From positions 1-34,288 of the forward strand of contig CALZMY010000057.1 in NCBI GenBank assembly GCA_945788675.1: a stretch of DNA of 34,288 nucleotides. The letters run 5' to 3'. Made by a program: the position numbers and the translations under genes. The notes below the pieces were generated by a model. The model ran no database searches, was not told where the DNA came from, and worked only from the letters and a program-made list of their open reading frames with translations. Positions 18,363 through 28,685 of the stretch are shown here, one piece after another; positions within the stretch are counted from its first letter, which is position 1; the number at the start of each line of letters is the position of its first letter. Origin of the DNA: an uncultured Gammaproteobacteria bacterium. GTDB lineage: Bacteria; Pseudomonadota; Gammaproteobacteria; SZUA-140.

Positions 18363-20519
18363 ATGCCGTCAAATTCAGCGCCAAATACAACATCGGACTC
18401 AACCTCCGATAAGCGCAAGATACTGGTCACCAGTGCATTGCCGTACGCCAATGGTTCGATCCACATCGGGCACCTGGTGGAATATATCCAGACCGACATC
18501 TGGGTGCGTTTCCAGAAGATGCGTGGTCACAGCTGCCATTACGTCTGCGCCGACGACACCCACGGTACCCCGATCATGCTGCGCGCCGAACAGGAGGGGA
18601 TCACCCCCGAGGCGCTGATCGAGCGCGTCCACGGCGAGCACTTTCAGGATTTCAGCGATTTTGCGATTGAGTTCGATAACTACCACTCGACCCACTCCGA
18701 GGAAAACCGCGAGCTGTCGCAGGATCTCTATCGTCGCCTCGACAAAGCCGGGCTGATCGCCAAACGCACCATCGAACAGCTCTACGACCCGGAAAAAGAG
18801 ATGTTCCTGTCGGATCGTTTTATCAAGGGCGGCTGCCCAAAATGCAAAGCGGAAGAGCAATACGGTGACTCCTGTGAGGTGTGTGGCGCAACCTACGCAC
18901 CCACAGACCTGATCAAACCTTACTCTGCGCTCTCGGGCGCCACGCCGGTCACAAAAGAATCTGAACACCACTTCTTCAAACTGGGCGAGTGCGAAGCATT
19001 TCTCAAGGAGTGGCTCAACCGCGAAGGTAATGCCGCGCCACTGCAACTTGAAGCCGCCAACAAGATGGCCGAGTGGTTCGATGCGGGGCTGCGCGACTGG
19101 GACATCTCACGTGACGCCCCCTACTTCGGTTTTGAGATCCCCGACGCACCGGGCAAGTTCCTCTACGTCTGGCTCGACGCACCGATCGGCTACATCGCAA
19201 GTTTCAAAAACCTCTGCGACCGAGAGGGGCTCGACTTCGACAGCTACTGGCAGCCCGGCAGCGACGCCGAACTCTACCACTTCATCGGCAAGGATATCCT
19301 CTACTTCCACGCGCTGTTCTGGCCTGCGACGCTGCAATATGCCGGCTACCGCACCCCCACCAGGATCTGCGTGCATGGCTTTCTGACCGTCGATGGACAG
19401 AAGATGTCGAAGTCTCGTGGTACCTTTATTATGGCGCGCACCTATCTCGAACATCTGAACCCGGAATACCTGCGCTACTATTTCGCCGCTAAATTGAGTG
19501 ACCGCGTCGAAGATATCGATCTCAACCTTGAAGATTTCACCGCACGCGTCAACAGTAATCTGGTGGGCAAATACATCAACATCGCCTCGCGCTCGGCAGG
19601 TTTTATCAGCAAGCGCTTCGATGGCCAGCTTGCAGCCACGTTCGATGACGACGGCGCAACACTGGTCTCAGCGATACAGGCGCAGGCAGCACAGATCGCC
19701 ACTCTTTATGAGGCGCGCCAGTTCAGCGAGGCGATGCGTGAGATTATGGCGCTGGCCGATCAGGCCAACGAGTATGTCAGCGACAAGGCGCCATGGGTGA
19801 TGGCGAAACAGGAAGGAGCGGAGGCGCAGCTGCACTGCGTCTGCACCGCAATCATCAACGCCTTCCGCGTGCTGACGATCTACCTCAAACCGGTACTGCC
19901 AAAGCTGGCGGCGGAGGTAGAGACGTTCCTCAATGTAGCGCCACTTCAGTGGAGCGATGTTGATGGCCTGCTAACAGACCACGCCATCAACCCCTATAAA
20001 CACCTGATGAAACGGATCGAGCAGAAACAGATCGATGCGATGCTCGAGGCGAGCGCGGCAACCCTGGTGCAACCCAAACCATCTCCTGCCCGCCACGGCG
20101 AGGCGCAGCAGAAAAAGAGTAAGCCAGAGAAGAGTGAAACAACCATCCCTGAGAATGGAGCGGGATCTTCCATGAATGATGAAACCGACAACACTATCCA
20201 GTTCGATGACTTTGCCAAGGTCGACCTGCGCATCGCACGCATCGTCAAGGCCGATCATGTCGATGGCGCGGACAAGCTGCTACAACTGACCCTCGACATC
20301 GGTGAAGCGAAGACGCGCAACGTCTTTGCCGGGATCAAGTCGGCTTACTCGCCGGAGCAGCTCGAAGGGAAGCTGACGGTGATGGTCGCCAACCTCGCGC
20401 CACGCAAAATGCGCTTTGGCATCTCTGAAGGAATGGTGCTGGCAGCCGGCCCCGGCGGCAAAGCGCTGTGGCTACTGGAACCTCATGAGGGCGCGCAACC
20501 CGGCATGAAAGTGAAATAG
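18363..20519 (+). CDS. metG: Methionine-tRNA ligase
   Basis: The enzyme of about 718 residues charges tRNA-Met with methionine. HIGH is at residues 34-37 and KMSKS at 347-351. The zinc knuckle has cysteines 158, 161, 171 and 174. After the anticodon-binding helices a Ser/Lys/Glu-rich linker (about 570-603) leads to a C-terminal OB-fold tRNA-binding domain ([19 protein letters not shown]), which dimerises the enzyme in E. coli. The frame is open from a TTG at 18315, but the ATG at 18363 is the more likely start because it is a standard codon and the catalytic domain begins at [15 protein letters not shown] soon after. An internal ATG at 20172 opens the C-terminal domain. Divergent from apbC. 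Confidence 0.97.
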   Translation: MPSNSAPNTTSDSTSDKRKILVTSALPYANGSIHIGHLVEYIQTDIWVRFQKMRGHSCHYVCADDTHGTPIMLRAEQEGITPEALIERVHGEHFQDFSDFAIEFDNYHSTHSEENRELSQDLYRRLDKAGLIAKRTIEQLYDPEKEMFLSDRFIKGGCPKCKAEEQYGDSCEVCGATYAPTDLIKPYSALSGATPVTKESEHHFFKLGECEAFLKEWLNREGNAAPLQLEAANKMAEWFDAGLRDWDISRDAPYFGFEIPDAPGKFLYVWLDAPIGYIASFKNLCDREGLDFDSYWQPGSDAELYHFIGKDILYFHALFWPATLQYAGYRTPTRICVHGFLTVDGQKMSKSRGTFIMARTYLEHLNPEYLRYYFAAKLSDRVEDIDLNLEDFTARVNSNLVGKYINIASRSAGFISKRFDGQLAATFDDDGATLVSAIQAQAAQIATLYEARQFSEAMREIMALADQANEYVSDKAPWVMAKQEGAEAQLHCVCTAIINAFRVLTIYLKPVLPKLAAEVETFLNVAPLQWSDVDGLLTDHAINPYKHLMKRIEQKQIDAMLEASAATLVQPKPSPARHGEAQQKKSKPEKSETTIPENGAGSSMNDETDNTIQFDDFAKVDLRIARIVKADHVDGADKLLQLTLDIGEAKTRNVFAGIKSAYSPEQLEGKLTVMVANLAPRKMRFGISEGMVLAAGPGGKALWLLEPHEGAQPGMKVK

Positions 20520-20621
20520 CCCCACAGCGCCTCCGTTGTAGCCAGGGAGCAGGCAGAGTACTATTGGCAGCGCAAAAGAAACGACTGAATAACACTATAT
20601 AAAACACTGACATAATCGTTA

Positions 20622-21203
20622 ATGACCGAATACGCCCTCATCCTCCTCAGCACCGTGCTGGTCAACAATTTTGTGTTGGTCAAATTTCTCGGCCTGTGCC
20701 CCTTCATGGGCGTGTCGCGCAAACTGGAAACTGCGATCGGCATGGCGCTGGCGACCACCTTCGTGTTGACGCTGTCATCGGTCTGCAGCTACCTTGCCAA
20801 CAGATATCTGCTGGTACCCTTCGGCATCGAATATCTGAAAACCATCACCTTCATCCTGGTGATCGCCGTGGTGGTACAGTTCACCGAAATGGTGATTCAG
20901 AAGATCAGTCCGCTACTGCACAAAGTACTCGGCATCTTCCTGCCATTGATCACGACCAACTGCGCGGTGCTTGGCGTTGCACTACTCAACATCCAGCAGG
21001 AGCTCGACTTCTTCGAGTCGGCAATCTACGGCTTTGGCGCTGCGGTCGGTTTTTCGATCGTGCTGATCCTGTTTGCCGCGATGCGTGAACGCCTCGCCGC
21101 TGCCGATATCCCCGTCGCCTTTCAGGGTCCTGCGATCGGACTGGTCACCGCCGGGCTGATGTCGCTCGCCTTCATGGGGTTCTCAGGACTGGTGAAGGGC
21201 TAA
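20622..21203 (+). CDS. rsxA: Electron transport complex subunit RnfA/RsxA
   Basis: This 193-residue membrane subunit of the Rnf complex has six predicted helices. The conserved [20 protein letters not shown] opening and the [15 protein letters not shown] segment carry the cysteines that hold a membrane [2Fe-2S] cluster with RnfE. The complex couples ferredoxin and NAD(H) electron transfer to a sodium or proton gradient, or in enterobacteria reduces SoxR. It starts the complete operon, 102 bases after metG, with no strong ribosome binding site. Which direction it runs in this organism cannot be read from sequence. Confidence 0.97.
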   Translation: MTEYALILLSTVLVNNFVLVKFLGLCPFMGVSRKLETAIGMALATTFVLTLSSVCSYLANRYLLVPFGIEYLKTITFILVIAVVVQFTEMVIQKISPLLHKVLGIFLPLITTNCAVLGVALLNIQQELDFFESAIYGFGAAVGFSIVLILFAAMRERLAAADIPVAFQGPAIGLVTAGLMSLAFMGFSGLVKG

Positions 21204-21204
21204 T

Positions 21205-21786
21205 ATGCTGACGGCGATTCTGGCATTGAGCGCGTTGTCGCTAGTCTTTGGGCTGATCCTCGGTTTTGCCGCAGTCCGCTTCAAGGTTGAAGGCGACCCA
21301 CTGGTCGAACAGATCGATGCGCAGCTGCCACAGACGCAGTGTGGCCAGTGCGGCTTTCCCGGCTGCCGCCCCTATGCGGAGGCAATCGCCAATGAAGAGG
21401 CGGAGATTAACCAGTGCCCGCCGGGGGGGGAAGCGACCATCCACGCTCTGGCCGATCTGCTCGATCGCGAACCGCTACCACTGAACCCGGAAAATGGCGT
21501 AGTTAAGCCGAAGACAGTCGCCTTCATCGATGAACAGACCTGCATCGGCTGCACACTGTGCATCCAGGCGTGCCCGGTCGATGCGATTGTCGGCGCGGCC
21601 AAACAGATGCATACCATCATTGAATCCGAGTGCACCGGCTGTGATCTGTGCCTGCCCCCCTGCCCGGTAGACTGCATCGAGATGGTCGAGATCAAACAGG
21701 ATATGCTGACATGGAAATGGCCTTATCCTGAACAGCCAATTGCAGAAAAATCGACCCCAGACAGCCCGCGGGAGGCCTCCGCATGA
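21205..21786 (+). CDS. rsxB: Electron transport complex subunit RnfB/RsxB
   Basis: The 193-residue iron-sulfur subunit has an N-terminal membrane anchor (residues 3-25). A [4Fe-4S] motif with cysteines 46, 49, 54 and 71 follows (CGQCGFPGC). Two ferredoxin-type motifs come next, with cysteines 113, 116, 119, 123 and 143, 146, 149, 153. It receives electrons from ferredoxin and passes them on within the Rnf complex. It begins one base after rnfA ends and overlaps rnfC by 4 bases (ATGA). Confidence 0.97.
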   Translation: MLTAILALSALSLVFGLILGFAAVRFKVEGDPLVEQIDAQLPQTQCGQCGFPGCRPYAEAIANEEAEINQCPPGGEATIHALADLLDREPLPLNPENGVVKPKTVAFIDEQTCIGCTLCIQACPVDAIVGAAKQMHTIIESECTGCDLCLPPCPVDCIEMVEIKQDMLTWKWPYPEQPIAEKSTPDSPREASA

Positions 21787-23507
21787 GCATGGCCCCGGTA
21801 AAATTGTGGGACTTCCATGGCGGCATCCACCCGGAACAGAACAAACTGCAATCCACCCTGGAGCCGTCGTCACCCGCGCAGCTACCCAGAAAATTGGTCC
21901 TGCCACTGCATCAGCATATTGGCGAAGCGGCGGAACCCGTCGTCGAGATCGGTGAAACGGTACTCAAGGGACAAAAAGTCGCAAATGCCAACGGTTATGT
22001 CAGCGCCCCGGTACATGCCCCCACTTCTGGCAAGATCATCGATATCAGCGAATATCCCATCCCGCACCCATCTGGTCTCAGTGCGCTGGCGATTGTCATC
22101 GAGCCCGATGGCCGCGATGCATGGGTCGAATACACGCCAGACCAGGATTACACCGAGAAAAATCCTAGCCACCTGCGCAACATCATCCGTGAAGCCGGGA
22201 TCGTTGGACTCGGTGGCGCAGGCTTTCCATCATTTATCAAACTCAATCCTGGCTCACAAAAGAAGATCAAGACACTGATCCTCAATGGCGTTGAATGCGA
22301 GCCCTATATTACCTGTGACGACATGTTGATGCGCGAAGACCCGCAGTCAATCATTGAAGGGTTACACATTATGCGCCACGCACTACAAGCAGAAGAGTGT
22401 GTCATCGCCATCGAAGACAACAAACCAGAGGCCTTTGAAAGCATCAGCAAAGCGGCCGCCGGACTCGATGGCGTGCGCGTTGCGCTGGTACCGACGCGCT
22501 ACCCGCAAGGCAGTGAAAAACAGCTGGTCCAGGTGATCACCGGCAAAGAGGTGCCCAGCAACGGGCTGGCGCTTAATATCGGCGTGGTGTGCCACAACGT
22601 TGCCACTGCCGCGGCCATCTATCGTGCTATCCACCTTGGTCAGCCACTGATTTCACGCATGGTCACCATTACCGGCAAAGGGGTTAAGCGTCCACGCAAT
22701 CTCGAAGTGTTATTTGGCACGCCCATCGAAGAACTTTTACAGCAATGTGACGCTGAATTTGACCAGATCGAGCGCCTCGTCATGGGCGGGCCGATGATGG
22801 GCTTTGCACTGCACGATATCGCACTGCCCGTGATCAAAACGACCAACTGCATCATCGCCGCGACCCGTGAAGAGCTCGGGCTCGATCGCCCCGTCATGCC
22901 GTGCATTCGCTGTGGTGCCTGTGCCGATGTCTGTCCCGTAAAACTGCTGCCGCAGCAGCTCTACTGGCACGCCAAGGCCAAGGAACTCGATAAAGCGCAG
23001 GAGTATGATCTTTTTGACTGCATCGAATGTGGCTGCTGCTCCTATGTCTGCCCCAGTAACATCCCACTGGTGCAATTTTATCGCTTCGCCAAAGGGGCCA
23101 TCTGGACCCAGGAACAGGAGCATAAAAAATCAGATCAGGCACGCGAGCGACACGAGTTCCGACTGCTGCGCATCGAACGTGAAAAACAGGAGCGCGAGGC
23201 TAAACGCGCGAAAAAGAAAGCGCCACGGCCACAAGCAGCATCACCTAAAGCGCCCCCTGTCGATGGTGCAACCATGGCTACCAAAATGAGAGAGGAAGCC
23301 ATCAGCCAGCGCGAGAGTGCCGCAGCCGCACGAAAAACAGAAATTCAGGCGGCACTCGCACGTGTACAGGCTAAGAAAAAGGGTACCGCACCCAAAACAG
23401 ATGAACCTCCAGCAGCTGACAGCAGCACCTCGCCAGCGCAGAAAAGCGATCTCGATAAAACAGATGCCTCATCTACGGATAGCGCCAACAATCAGCAGGT
23501 ACCATAA
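21783..23507 (+). CDS. rsxC: Electron transport complex subunit RnfC/RsxC
   Basis: The 574-residue peripheral subunit binds FMN and NADH. The nucleotide-binding region contains [13 protein letters not shown] (about residues 140-152). Two [4Fe-4S] motifs lie at about 374-385 ([12 protein letters not shown]) and 413-424 ([12 protein letters not shown]). Residues from about 450 to the end form a Lys/Glu/Ala-rich, probably helical tail of about 120 residues, of the kind that varies in length between species; it is shorter than the E. coli tail. The start overlaps the rnfB stop. Confidence 0.96.
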   Translation: MSMAPVKLWDFHGGIHPEQNKLQSTLEPSSPAQLPRKLVLPLHQHIGEAAEPVVEIGETVLKGQKVANANGYVSAPVHAPTSGKIIDISEYPIPHPSGLSALAIVIEPDGRDAWVEYTPDQDYTEKNPSHLRNIIREAGIVGLGGAGFPSFIKLNPGSQKKIKTLILNGVECEPYITCDDMLMREDPQSIIEGLHIMRHALQAEECVIAIEDNKPEAFESISKAAAGLDGVRVALVPTRYPQGSEKQLVQVITGKEVPSNGLALNIGVVCHNVATAAAIYRAIHLGQPLISRMVTITGKGVKRPRNLEVLFGTPIEELLQQCDAEFDQIERLVMGGPMMGFALHDIALPVIKTTNCIIAATREELGLDRPVMPCIRCGACADVCPVKLLPQQLYWHAKAKELDKAQEYDLFDCIECGCCSYVCPSNIPLVQFYRFAKGAIWTQEQEHKKSDQARERHEFRLLRIEREKQEREAKRAKKKAPRPQAASPKAPPVDGATMATKMREEAISQRESAAAARKTEIQAALARVQAKKKGTAPKTDEPPAADSSTSPAQKSDLDKTDASSTDSANNQQVP

Positions 23508-23544
23508 CGCAGCGAACACACTGCGCTAACAGATAAACGAAGCG

Positions 23545-24621
23545 ATGCCATTTAATACACCCACATCTCCCCATCAGCTCGCCCCTACCTCCATCACCCG
23601 CGTGATGATGCTGGTGATCCTGGCACTGATCCCCGGCATCACGGCCTATGTCTGGTTTTTTGGCTGGGGTATCGTGGTGAACATCTGCATCGCACTGGTC
23701 ACCGCCCTGAGTTGCGAAGCACTCATCCTGAAATTACGTCAACGGCCAGTACTGCCCTTTTTGAGTGATGGCAGCGCGGCGCTCACTGCGGTACTGATCG
23801 CTTTGACACTGCCACCTCTGTCACCGTGGTGGATTACTGTCATCGGCGTCGCCTTTGCCATCATCATCGCCAAGCAGCTCTACGGTGGCCTCGGTTACAA
23901 CCCATTTAACCCCGCCATGGTCGGTTATGTGATGTTACTGATCTCATTCCCACGCGAGATGACCAGCTGGATTCCACCCAGCGCACTGGCCGATAGTACC
24001 CTCGGTTTTATCGATACCACCATGTTCATCCTCTTCAGCACACTGCCAGACGGGGTCACCTTCGATGCACTGACCGAGGCCACACCGCTCGACTCGCTGA
24101 AGACCCACCTCGCCCTCGGAAACACCGTCGATGAAGTGCGTGCCCAGCTCGGCCTCGATGAAGAGACCAGCCGCGTCCTCAGCGTGATTCCGATCTTTGG
24201 TGCCATCGGTGGCAAGGGGTGGGAATGGGTCGGCGGTGGTTTCCTGCTCGGCGGCATATGGCTCATCTATAATAAAATTATTAGCTGGCACATCCCGGTG
24301 GCGATGCTTGGCTCGCTGCTGGCCGCCTCGCTGCTCTTCTACCTGATTGACCCAGATCACTACGCCACACCGATGTTTCATCTCTTCAGCGGCGCAGCAA
24401 TGCTGGGCGCGTTTTTCATCGCCACCGATCCAGTCACCGCCGCCGCCTCGAATCGCGGCAAGCTCATCTATGGTTGCGGTATTGGCCTGTTCACTTATGT
24501 AATCCGCACCTGGGGCGGCTACCCCGATGCCGTTGCCTTCGCAGTATTGCTGATGAACATGTGCGCACCGCTGATCGACCACTACTTCAAATCCAGCGTC
24601 TTCGGCCATAAAAAGGGGTGA
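23545..24621 (+). CDS. rsxD: Electron transport complex subunit RnfD/RsxD
   Basis: The 358-residue integral membrane subunit has about nine helices and carries a covalently bound FMN. The flavin-attachment threonine is probably the one in ALTEATPLDSL, where relatives have a SGATPL-like motif; the glycine before the A is E here. GGLGYNPFNPAMVGYVMLL and FIATDPVTAAASNRGKLIYG are family signatures. It begins 37 bases after rnfC, and its TGA stop overlaps the first bases of the next gene region. Confidence 0.95.
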   Translation: MPFNTPTSPHQLAPTSITRVMMLVILALIPGITAYVWFFGWGIVVNICIALVTALSCEALILKLRQRPVLPFLSDGSAALTAVLIALTLPPLSPWWITVIGVAFAIIIAKQLYGGLGYNPFNPAMVGYVMLLISFPREMTSWIPPSALADSTLGFIDTTMFILFSTLPDGVTFDALTEATPLDSLKTHLALGNTVDEVRAQLGLDEETSRVLSVIPIFGAIGGKGWEWVGGGFLLGGIWLIYNKIISWHIPVAMLGSLLAASLLFYLIDPDHYATPMFHLFSGAAMLGAFFIATDPVTAAASNRGKLIYGCGIGLFTYVIRTWGGYPDAVAFAVLLMNMCAPLIDHYFKSSVFGHKKG

Positions 24622-24622
24622 T

Positions 24623-25288
24623 GTGGTGGCGCTGAAACATATGATGACAACTTCACTGCTGCTCGGTACCTTCGCCATCGTGGGCACCGGCATGGTAGCG
24701 CTCACCTATGACGGCACCGAACCCCTTATTGAATACAAAGAGAAGCAGGCGCTGCTGCGCAGCCTCAATGCGCTGATACCCCCGGCAAGCCGTGACAACG
24801 ACATCGCAAACGACACCACAGAGGCCACCTCAAAAGCACTGCTTGGAAGCAAAAAAAAAGCGAATACTGTCTACCTTGCGCGGCTCAAAGGTGTCCCGGT
24901 CGCCGCTGTGATCACGACCATCGCCCCCGATGGCTATAATGGCGCCATTAAACTACTGGTCGCCATCCGTTATAATGGTACGATTAGCGGTGTGCGCGTG
25001 CTCAAACATCGCGAAACGCCAGGGCTGGGTGATGGCATTGAGATTATCCGCTCCGACTGGATCACGACATTCGACAACCACTCACTGCAAAACCCCGATG
25101 ACCTCGGTTGGCACGTAAAAAAGGATGGTGGTATTTTTGACCAGTTCACGGGTGCGACGATCACGCCACGCGCCATAGTCAAGGCAGTACATAATGCGTT
25201 GAAATATTTTGAGCAGCACCGCGACGAACTGTTTAGCGCGAACAACACAGCGCAAACGTCAACACAGGTAACTAAAACAGATAATTAA
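24623..25288 (+). CDS. rsxG: Electron transport complex subunit RnfG/RsxG
   Basis: The protein is 221 residues, with one N-terminal membrane helix (about 8-28) and a periplasmic FMN-binding domain. The covalent FMN is attached to T179 in the TGAT motif ([12 protein letters not shown]). [14 protein letters not shown] is the conserved loop before it. The start is GTG at 24623 or the next GTG at 24626, both directly after AGGGGTGAT; an ATG lies at 24641 but would cut into the helix. The gene is 1 base behind rnfD and 2 bases before rnfE. Confidence 0.94.
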   Translation: MVALKHMMTTSLLLGTFAIVGTGMVALTYDGTEPLIEYKEKQALLRSLNALIPPASRDNDIANDTTEATSKALLGSKKKANTVYLARLKGVPVAAVITTIAPDGYNGAIKLLVAIRYNGTISGVRVLKHRETPGLGDGIEIIRSDWITTFDNHSLQNPDDLGWHVKKDGGIFDQFTGATITPRAIVKAVHNALKYFEQHRDELFSANNTAQTSTQVTKTDN

Positions 25289-25290
25289 AG

Positions 25291-26001
25291 ATGGCCACTA
25301 ACAACTACAACGAACTGACCCATAACGGCCTGTGGAAAAATAATGTTGCGCTGGTGCAGGTCCTCGGCCTGTGCCCGTTGCTCGCCGTCACCACCACCAC
25401 CATCAACGGCATCGGACTCGGCATCGCCACCACGCTGACACTGGTGCTATCGAACGTCACTGTGTCGTTGATCCGTAATTCAGTGCGCCCCGAGATTCGC
25501 ATCCCGGTCTTTGTGTTGATCATTGCATCCTTTGTTACCGCGATTGAGCTAGCGATGAACGCCTTCTTTTACGACTTGTATATAATCCTTGGCATCTTTA
25601 TCCCATTGATCGTCACCAACTGCGCGATCCTCGGTCGCGCCGAGGCGTTTGCGTCGAAGAATGCCGTCGTGCCCTCTTTCATCGACGGCCTGATGATGGG
25701 CGTCGGCTTCTCTGCCATCCTGGTGGCCCTCGGTGCAATGCGTGAAGCGCTTGGCCAGGGCACGCTGTTTGCGCAAGCCCACCTGATGTTTGGTGAAGCT
25801 GGCGAGTGGATGACCATCACCCTGATCGATGATTACAGCGGCTTCCTGCTCGCCATCCTGCCACCTGGTGCTTTTATTGGACTGGGACTGTTAATTGCAT
25901 TGAAGAATGTAATAGATCAACGCGTTCAAAAAAAGGCGGCACAAGTGGCTTCTCCTACAACAACCGAAAATGCCATCGCCGCACCCTCAATGGCAAAGTA
26001 G
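25291..26001 (+). CDS. rsxE: Electron transport complex subunit RnfE/RsxE
   Basis: The 236-residue membrane subunit is related to RnfA and packs against it. The opening [22 protein letters not shown] and the segment [20 protein letters not shown] are diagnostic. Six helices are visible and the C-terminal tail is polar and Ala/Thr-rich. It ends the operon; nth, which often follows rnfE in gammaproteobacteria, is absent and a 379-base gap comes instead. Confidence 0.96.
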   Translation: MATNNYNELTHNGLWKNNVALVQVLGLCPLLAVTTTTINGIGLGIATTLTLVLSNVTVSLIRNSVRPEIRIPVFVLIIASFVTAIELAMNAFFYDLYIILGIFIPLIVTNCAILGRAEAFASKNAVVPSFIDGLMMGVGFSAILVALGAMREALGQGTLFAQAHLMFGEAGEWMTITLIDDYSGFLLAILPPGAFIGLGLLIALKNVIDQRVQKKAAQVASPTTTENAIAAPSMAK

Positions 26002-26380
26002 CACACCCACATTGACTATCAGAAATGCACCTACATCAACTTCAGAATAGGCCCTGACCTTCAAATAACAGCCTCAGATATTGGTCAAAATCGATCCAAC
26101 GGTACTCACAAACGAAATCTATGATTCTTACCAGTGCCATATTTTCACGGCTAATTCCTCCTCCCATTCCCAGATCCGTATAAAATTCAATCCAGACTGC
26201 CCTACTGAAGTTGTCGCAACAGCTGCCGATAGAATTAAGTACACCTCACCATAAATTGTGGGGAAATCGAAAGGCTAGCCAGGGAAGTGTTTGCTAATCA
26301 CTGTGCTCTACTACTCCCACATGCATGCCTTCTAACATAGATTTCAAAGTTAGATTAACAGCATCAGAGCGGTGAATAAA
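26002..26380. other. Intergenic region before the sensory operon
   Basis: No gene can be called in these 379 bases. Three things are visible. First, TCTAAC (26331-26336) and GTTAGA (26349-26354) form a 6-bp inverted repeat about 30-50 bases before the response regulator start. Second, the middle carries the palindrome GGCTAGCC, and TGTGGG and CCCACA about 60 bases apart could pair. Third, on the minus strand a frame is open for 67 codons (26045-26245), with an ATG at 26167 that would give a 41-residue peptide beginning MGGGISRENMALV. It lacks a recognised family and may be a remnant of a mobile element. No good sigma-70 promoter or terminator was found. Confidence 0.5.
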
Positions 26381-26746
26381 ATGATCAAATCTATACTTGT
26401 TGTTGATGACTCTAAAATGTCACGCAAACTTGTCATCAGGGCCTTACCGGAAGAATGGGACGCCCCTGTTTATCAGGCAACCAACGGCCTGGAAGCACTT
26501 GAAATTTTCCATGACAAATCCCCGGATATAATCTTTCTAGATTTGACCATGCCCGAGCTGGACGGCTTTGGTGTACTGGCTGCACTTCAAAAAGAAGATA
26601 ATAAAGTTCCGGTAATTGTGATCAGCGCAGATGTCCAGACGGAAGCCTATGAGCGGGCGATTGGGCTAGGCGCTCGCGCCTTTATCCAGAAGCCGATGAG
26701 TCCCGGGGATGTTAGAAAAGTGGTTCAAGAGCTGCATTTGCTATGA
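26381..26746 (+). CDS. Single-domain response regulator (CheY-like)
   Basis: The 121-residue protein is a receiver domain with no output domain. The acidic pair is D9-D10, the phosphorylation site D54 in IFLDLTMPE, the switch serine lies in VISAD and the conserved lysine in FIQKP. Such proteins act by binding a partner after phosphorylation. The frame is open from a GTG at 26372, but the ATG at 26381 is preceded by GGTGA at good spacing and is preferred. Its stop codon overlaps the CheC start (ATGA), and the kinase follows, so phosphate probably flows kinase to regulator to water. Its target is unknown; the flagellar switch is possible but no flagellar gene is near. Confidence 0.93.
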   Translation: MIKSILVVDDSKMSRKLVIRALPEEWDAPVYQATNGLEALEIFHDKSPDIIFLDLTMPELDGFGVLAALQKEDNKVPVIVISADVQTEAYERAIGLGARAFIQKPMSPGDVRKVVQELHLL

Positions 26747-27363
26747 TTCAAACCAAAGAGCAATTTGACGAAGACCGTAGAGATGCCCTGCAGGAAGTGG
26801 TCAATATAGCCATGGGACAGGCGGGCGATTCACTGGCAAAGCTGTTCGGTACATTTGTTGAACTTTCTATTCCCAAATTTCATTTATGCGATGTCAACGA
26901 ACTCAACCAGGAACTTTCTAAAAACAGCACCTACGCAGAGAAGATGACCATCCTGCGCCAACCATTCTCAGGACAACTCCGAGGTGAAGGCATTGCCCTG
27001 TTTAACAATAGTGGTGTTAATGAGCTTGCGGTTCTAATGGGATATGAGGGTGAAGTAACATATAGTAATGAACGTGAAATGTTGCTGGATGTTTGCAGCA
27101 TCCTGGTCGGCGCCTGTCTAAATGGCGTTGCTTCCCAGTTGGGGATCTCGCTCAGTTACACGGCGCCAACCATTATCACGAAAGACACTACCACTGAAAA
27201 ATTTTTCAAGCCAGAATCAATCCAATGGCGCTATGCCATGATCATGGAAGTTTGTTTAACACTTGAACAATACGACTTCACCAGCAATATGCTGCTCTTC
27301 CTGTCGGAAGAGAGTTTTCCGCCTTTGATGAATAAACTGGATCAGATGCTCGACGAGCTATGA
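26743..27363 (+). CDS. CheC-type phosphatase
   Basis: The 206-residue protein resembles CheC, which dephosphorylates CheY-like regulators. Its first active site is intact: D14-x3-E18-x2-N21 with P44 23 residues later, in DALQEVVNIAMGQAGDSLAKLF. The repeated second site keeps the spacing (E112, D116, S119, P142) but has D and S in place of the catalytic E and N. Only one site should therefore work, while classical CheC has two and CheX one functional pair per chain. It is fused by 4-base overlaps to the regulator before it and the kinase after it, so the regulator is its likely substrate. No CheD, the usual partner of CheC, is in view. Confidence 0.88.
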   Translation: MIQTKEQFDEDRRDALQEVVNIAMGQAGDSLAKLFGTFVELSIPKFHLCDVNELNQELSKNSTYAEKMTILRQPFSGQLRGEGIALFNNSGVNELAVLMGYEGEVTYSNEREMLLDVCSILVGACLNGVASQLGISLSYTAPTIITKDTTTEKFFKPESIQWRYAMIMEVCLTLEQYDFTSNMLLFLSEESFPPLMNKLDQMLDEL

Positions 27364-28685
27364 GCACTATGGATGAAAAAGTTTCACATTTAGTAAATAT
27401 GGCAGTCAGCCAGATTAACGCCGGCATGGTGATACTCGATGCCGACCATAATATAGTATTATGGAATCGCTTCATGCAGATTCATAGCGGTATTTCTGAA
27501 GATGATATTAAAGGAAAAAATCTCTTTGATAGATTCCCCGACCTAAAAGGGAGTGGCATCGAAAAAAAAATTGACAGTGTATTTCTATTAAAAAACCTTG
27601 CCTTCACCTCATGGGAATATCGTCCCTATCTATTCAAATTTGCCAATACCCATTCAGTGATTGGCGATGAAGAATGGATGCAACAGGATTGCACTTTCTC
27701 ACCCATGATAGATGAATCTGGCACGGTCACACATATCTGTCTTTCCGTATTTGATGCTACCAACACCGCAACATATCAGAAAAAGCTATTACGAGCGTCA
27801 GGCTCATTAATGAAGCAGCGCAACACACTTGCGGAAATAAACAAAAAACTGGAAGAAGCTCAGAATCAGTTATTGCAATCTGAAAAGATGGCTGCCGTTG
27901 GGCAACTAGCAGCAGGAGTGGCACATGAAATCAACAACCCTGTCGGCTATGTAAACTCGAATGTCTCTGCACTGGAAGGCTATATAAATGAACTTCTACA
28001 GATGCTGGCGGCATACGAAGTATGTGAGCCCGCACTTGACCAAAACAACGCGCTTACTGAAGCGCTTGAGCAGGCTAAAAAATCCATTGATCTTGATTAT
28101 CTTAAGGAAGATTTGATCGATCTTCTAAAGGAATCGAAGGAAGGGCTGGATAGAGTCAAGAAAATAGTTCAGGATCTCAAGGACTTTTCACATGTGGATG
28201 AAAGCGAATGGCAACATGCCGATTTGCATAAGGGGCTGGATAGCACCCTGAATGTGGTCAATAACGAAATCAAGTACAAAGCAGAAGTAATAAAGAACTA
28301 CGGGGAAATCCCTGAAATCAAATGCCTTTCATCTCAAATTAATCAGGTATTCATGAACCTGCTGGTGAATGCTGCACACGCCATAGAGGAACGCGGCACC
28401 ATCACCATTTCCACAGGCACCAAAGATAATGGCGTCTGGGTCGAGATTGAAGACACTGGCTCTGGTATTTCGCAAGAAAAACTCCCCCGAATCTTCGAAC
28501 CATTCTATACCACCAAACCAGTGGGCTCGGGTACCGGGCTAGGCTTGTCACTCTCCTACAATATTATCCAGAAACATAAAGGTATAATTTCTGTCGAGAG
28601 TGAACCGAACAAGGGCACCAGGTTTTATATCTGGTTACCCATAGACATTGAATTCGATGATAACTCCAATGCCAATGTTGCATGA
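27360..28685 (+). CDS. PAS-domain histidine kinase, cytoplasmic
   Basis: The 441-residue kinase starts with a PAS domain (about 8-140: AGMVILDADHNIVLWNRF). A coiled coil (about 150-178) and a dimerisation domain follow, with the phosphorylated histidine H189 in GVAHEINNPVGYV. The ATPase domain has the N box NLLVNAAHA, G1 DTGSGI, F box FEPFYTTKP and G2 GTGLGLSLS. No signal peptide or membrane helix is visible, so it senses something inside the cell or through a partner. The insert between H box and N box contains long acidic helices (DLLKESKEGLDRVKKIV), usual for this HATPase group. The ATG overlaps the cheC stop. The likely phosphate receiver is the single-domain regulator two genes upstream. 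Confidence 0.93.
   Translation: MSTMDEKVSHLVNMAVSQINAGMVILDADHNIVLWNRFMQIHSGISEDDIKGKNLFDRFPDLKGSGIEKKIDSVFLLKNLAFTSWEYRPYLFKFANTHSVIGDEEWMQQDCTFSPMIDESGTVTHICLSVFDATNTATYQKKLLRASGSLMKQRNTLAEINKKLEEAQNQLLQSEKMAAVGQLAAGVAHEINNPVGYVNSNVSALEGYINELLQMLAAYEVCEPALDQNNALTEALEQAKKSIDLDYLKEDLIDLLKESKEGLDRVKKIVQDLKDFSHVDESEWQHADLHKGLDSTLNVVNNEIKYKAEVIKNYGEIPEIKCLSSQINQVFMNLLVNAAHAIEERGTITISTGTKDNGVWVEIEDTGSGISQEKLPRIFEPFYTTKPVGSGTGLGLSLSYNIIQKHKGIISVESEPNKGTRFYIWLPIDIEFDDNSNANVA

Noticed and set aside
18399-19046. 215-codon minus-strand frame opposite metG
   Set aside because: The frame mirrors the metG coding strand and has no motif or ribosome binding site.
23944-24705. 253-codon minus-strand frame opposite rnfD/rnfG
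   Set aside because: It crosses two certain genes and its composition has no family character.
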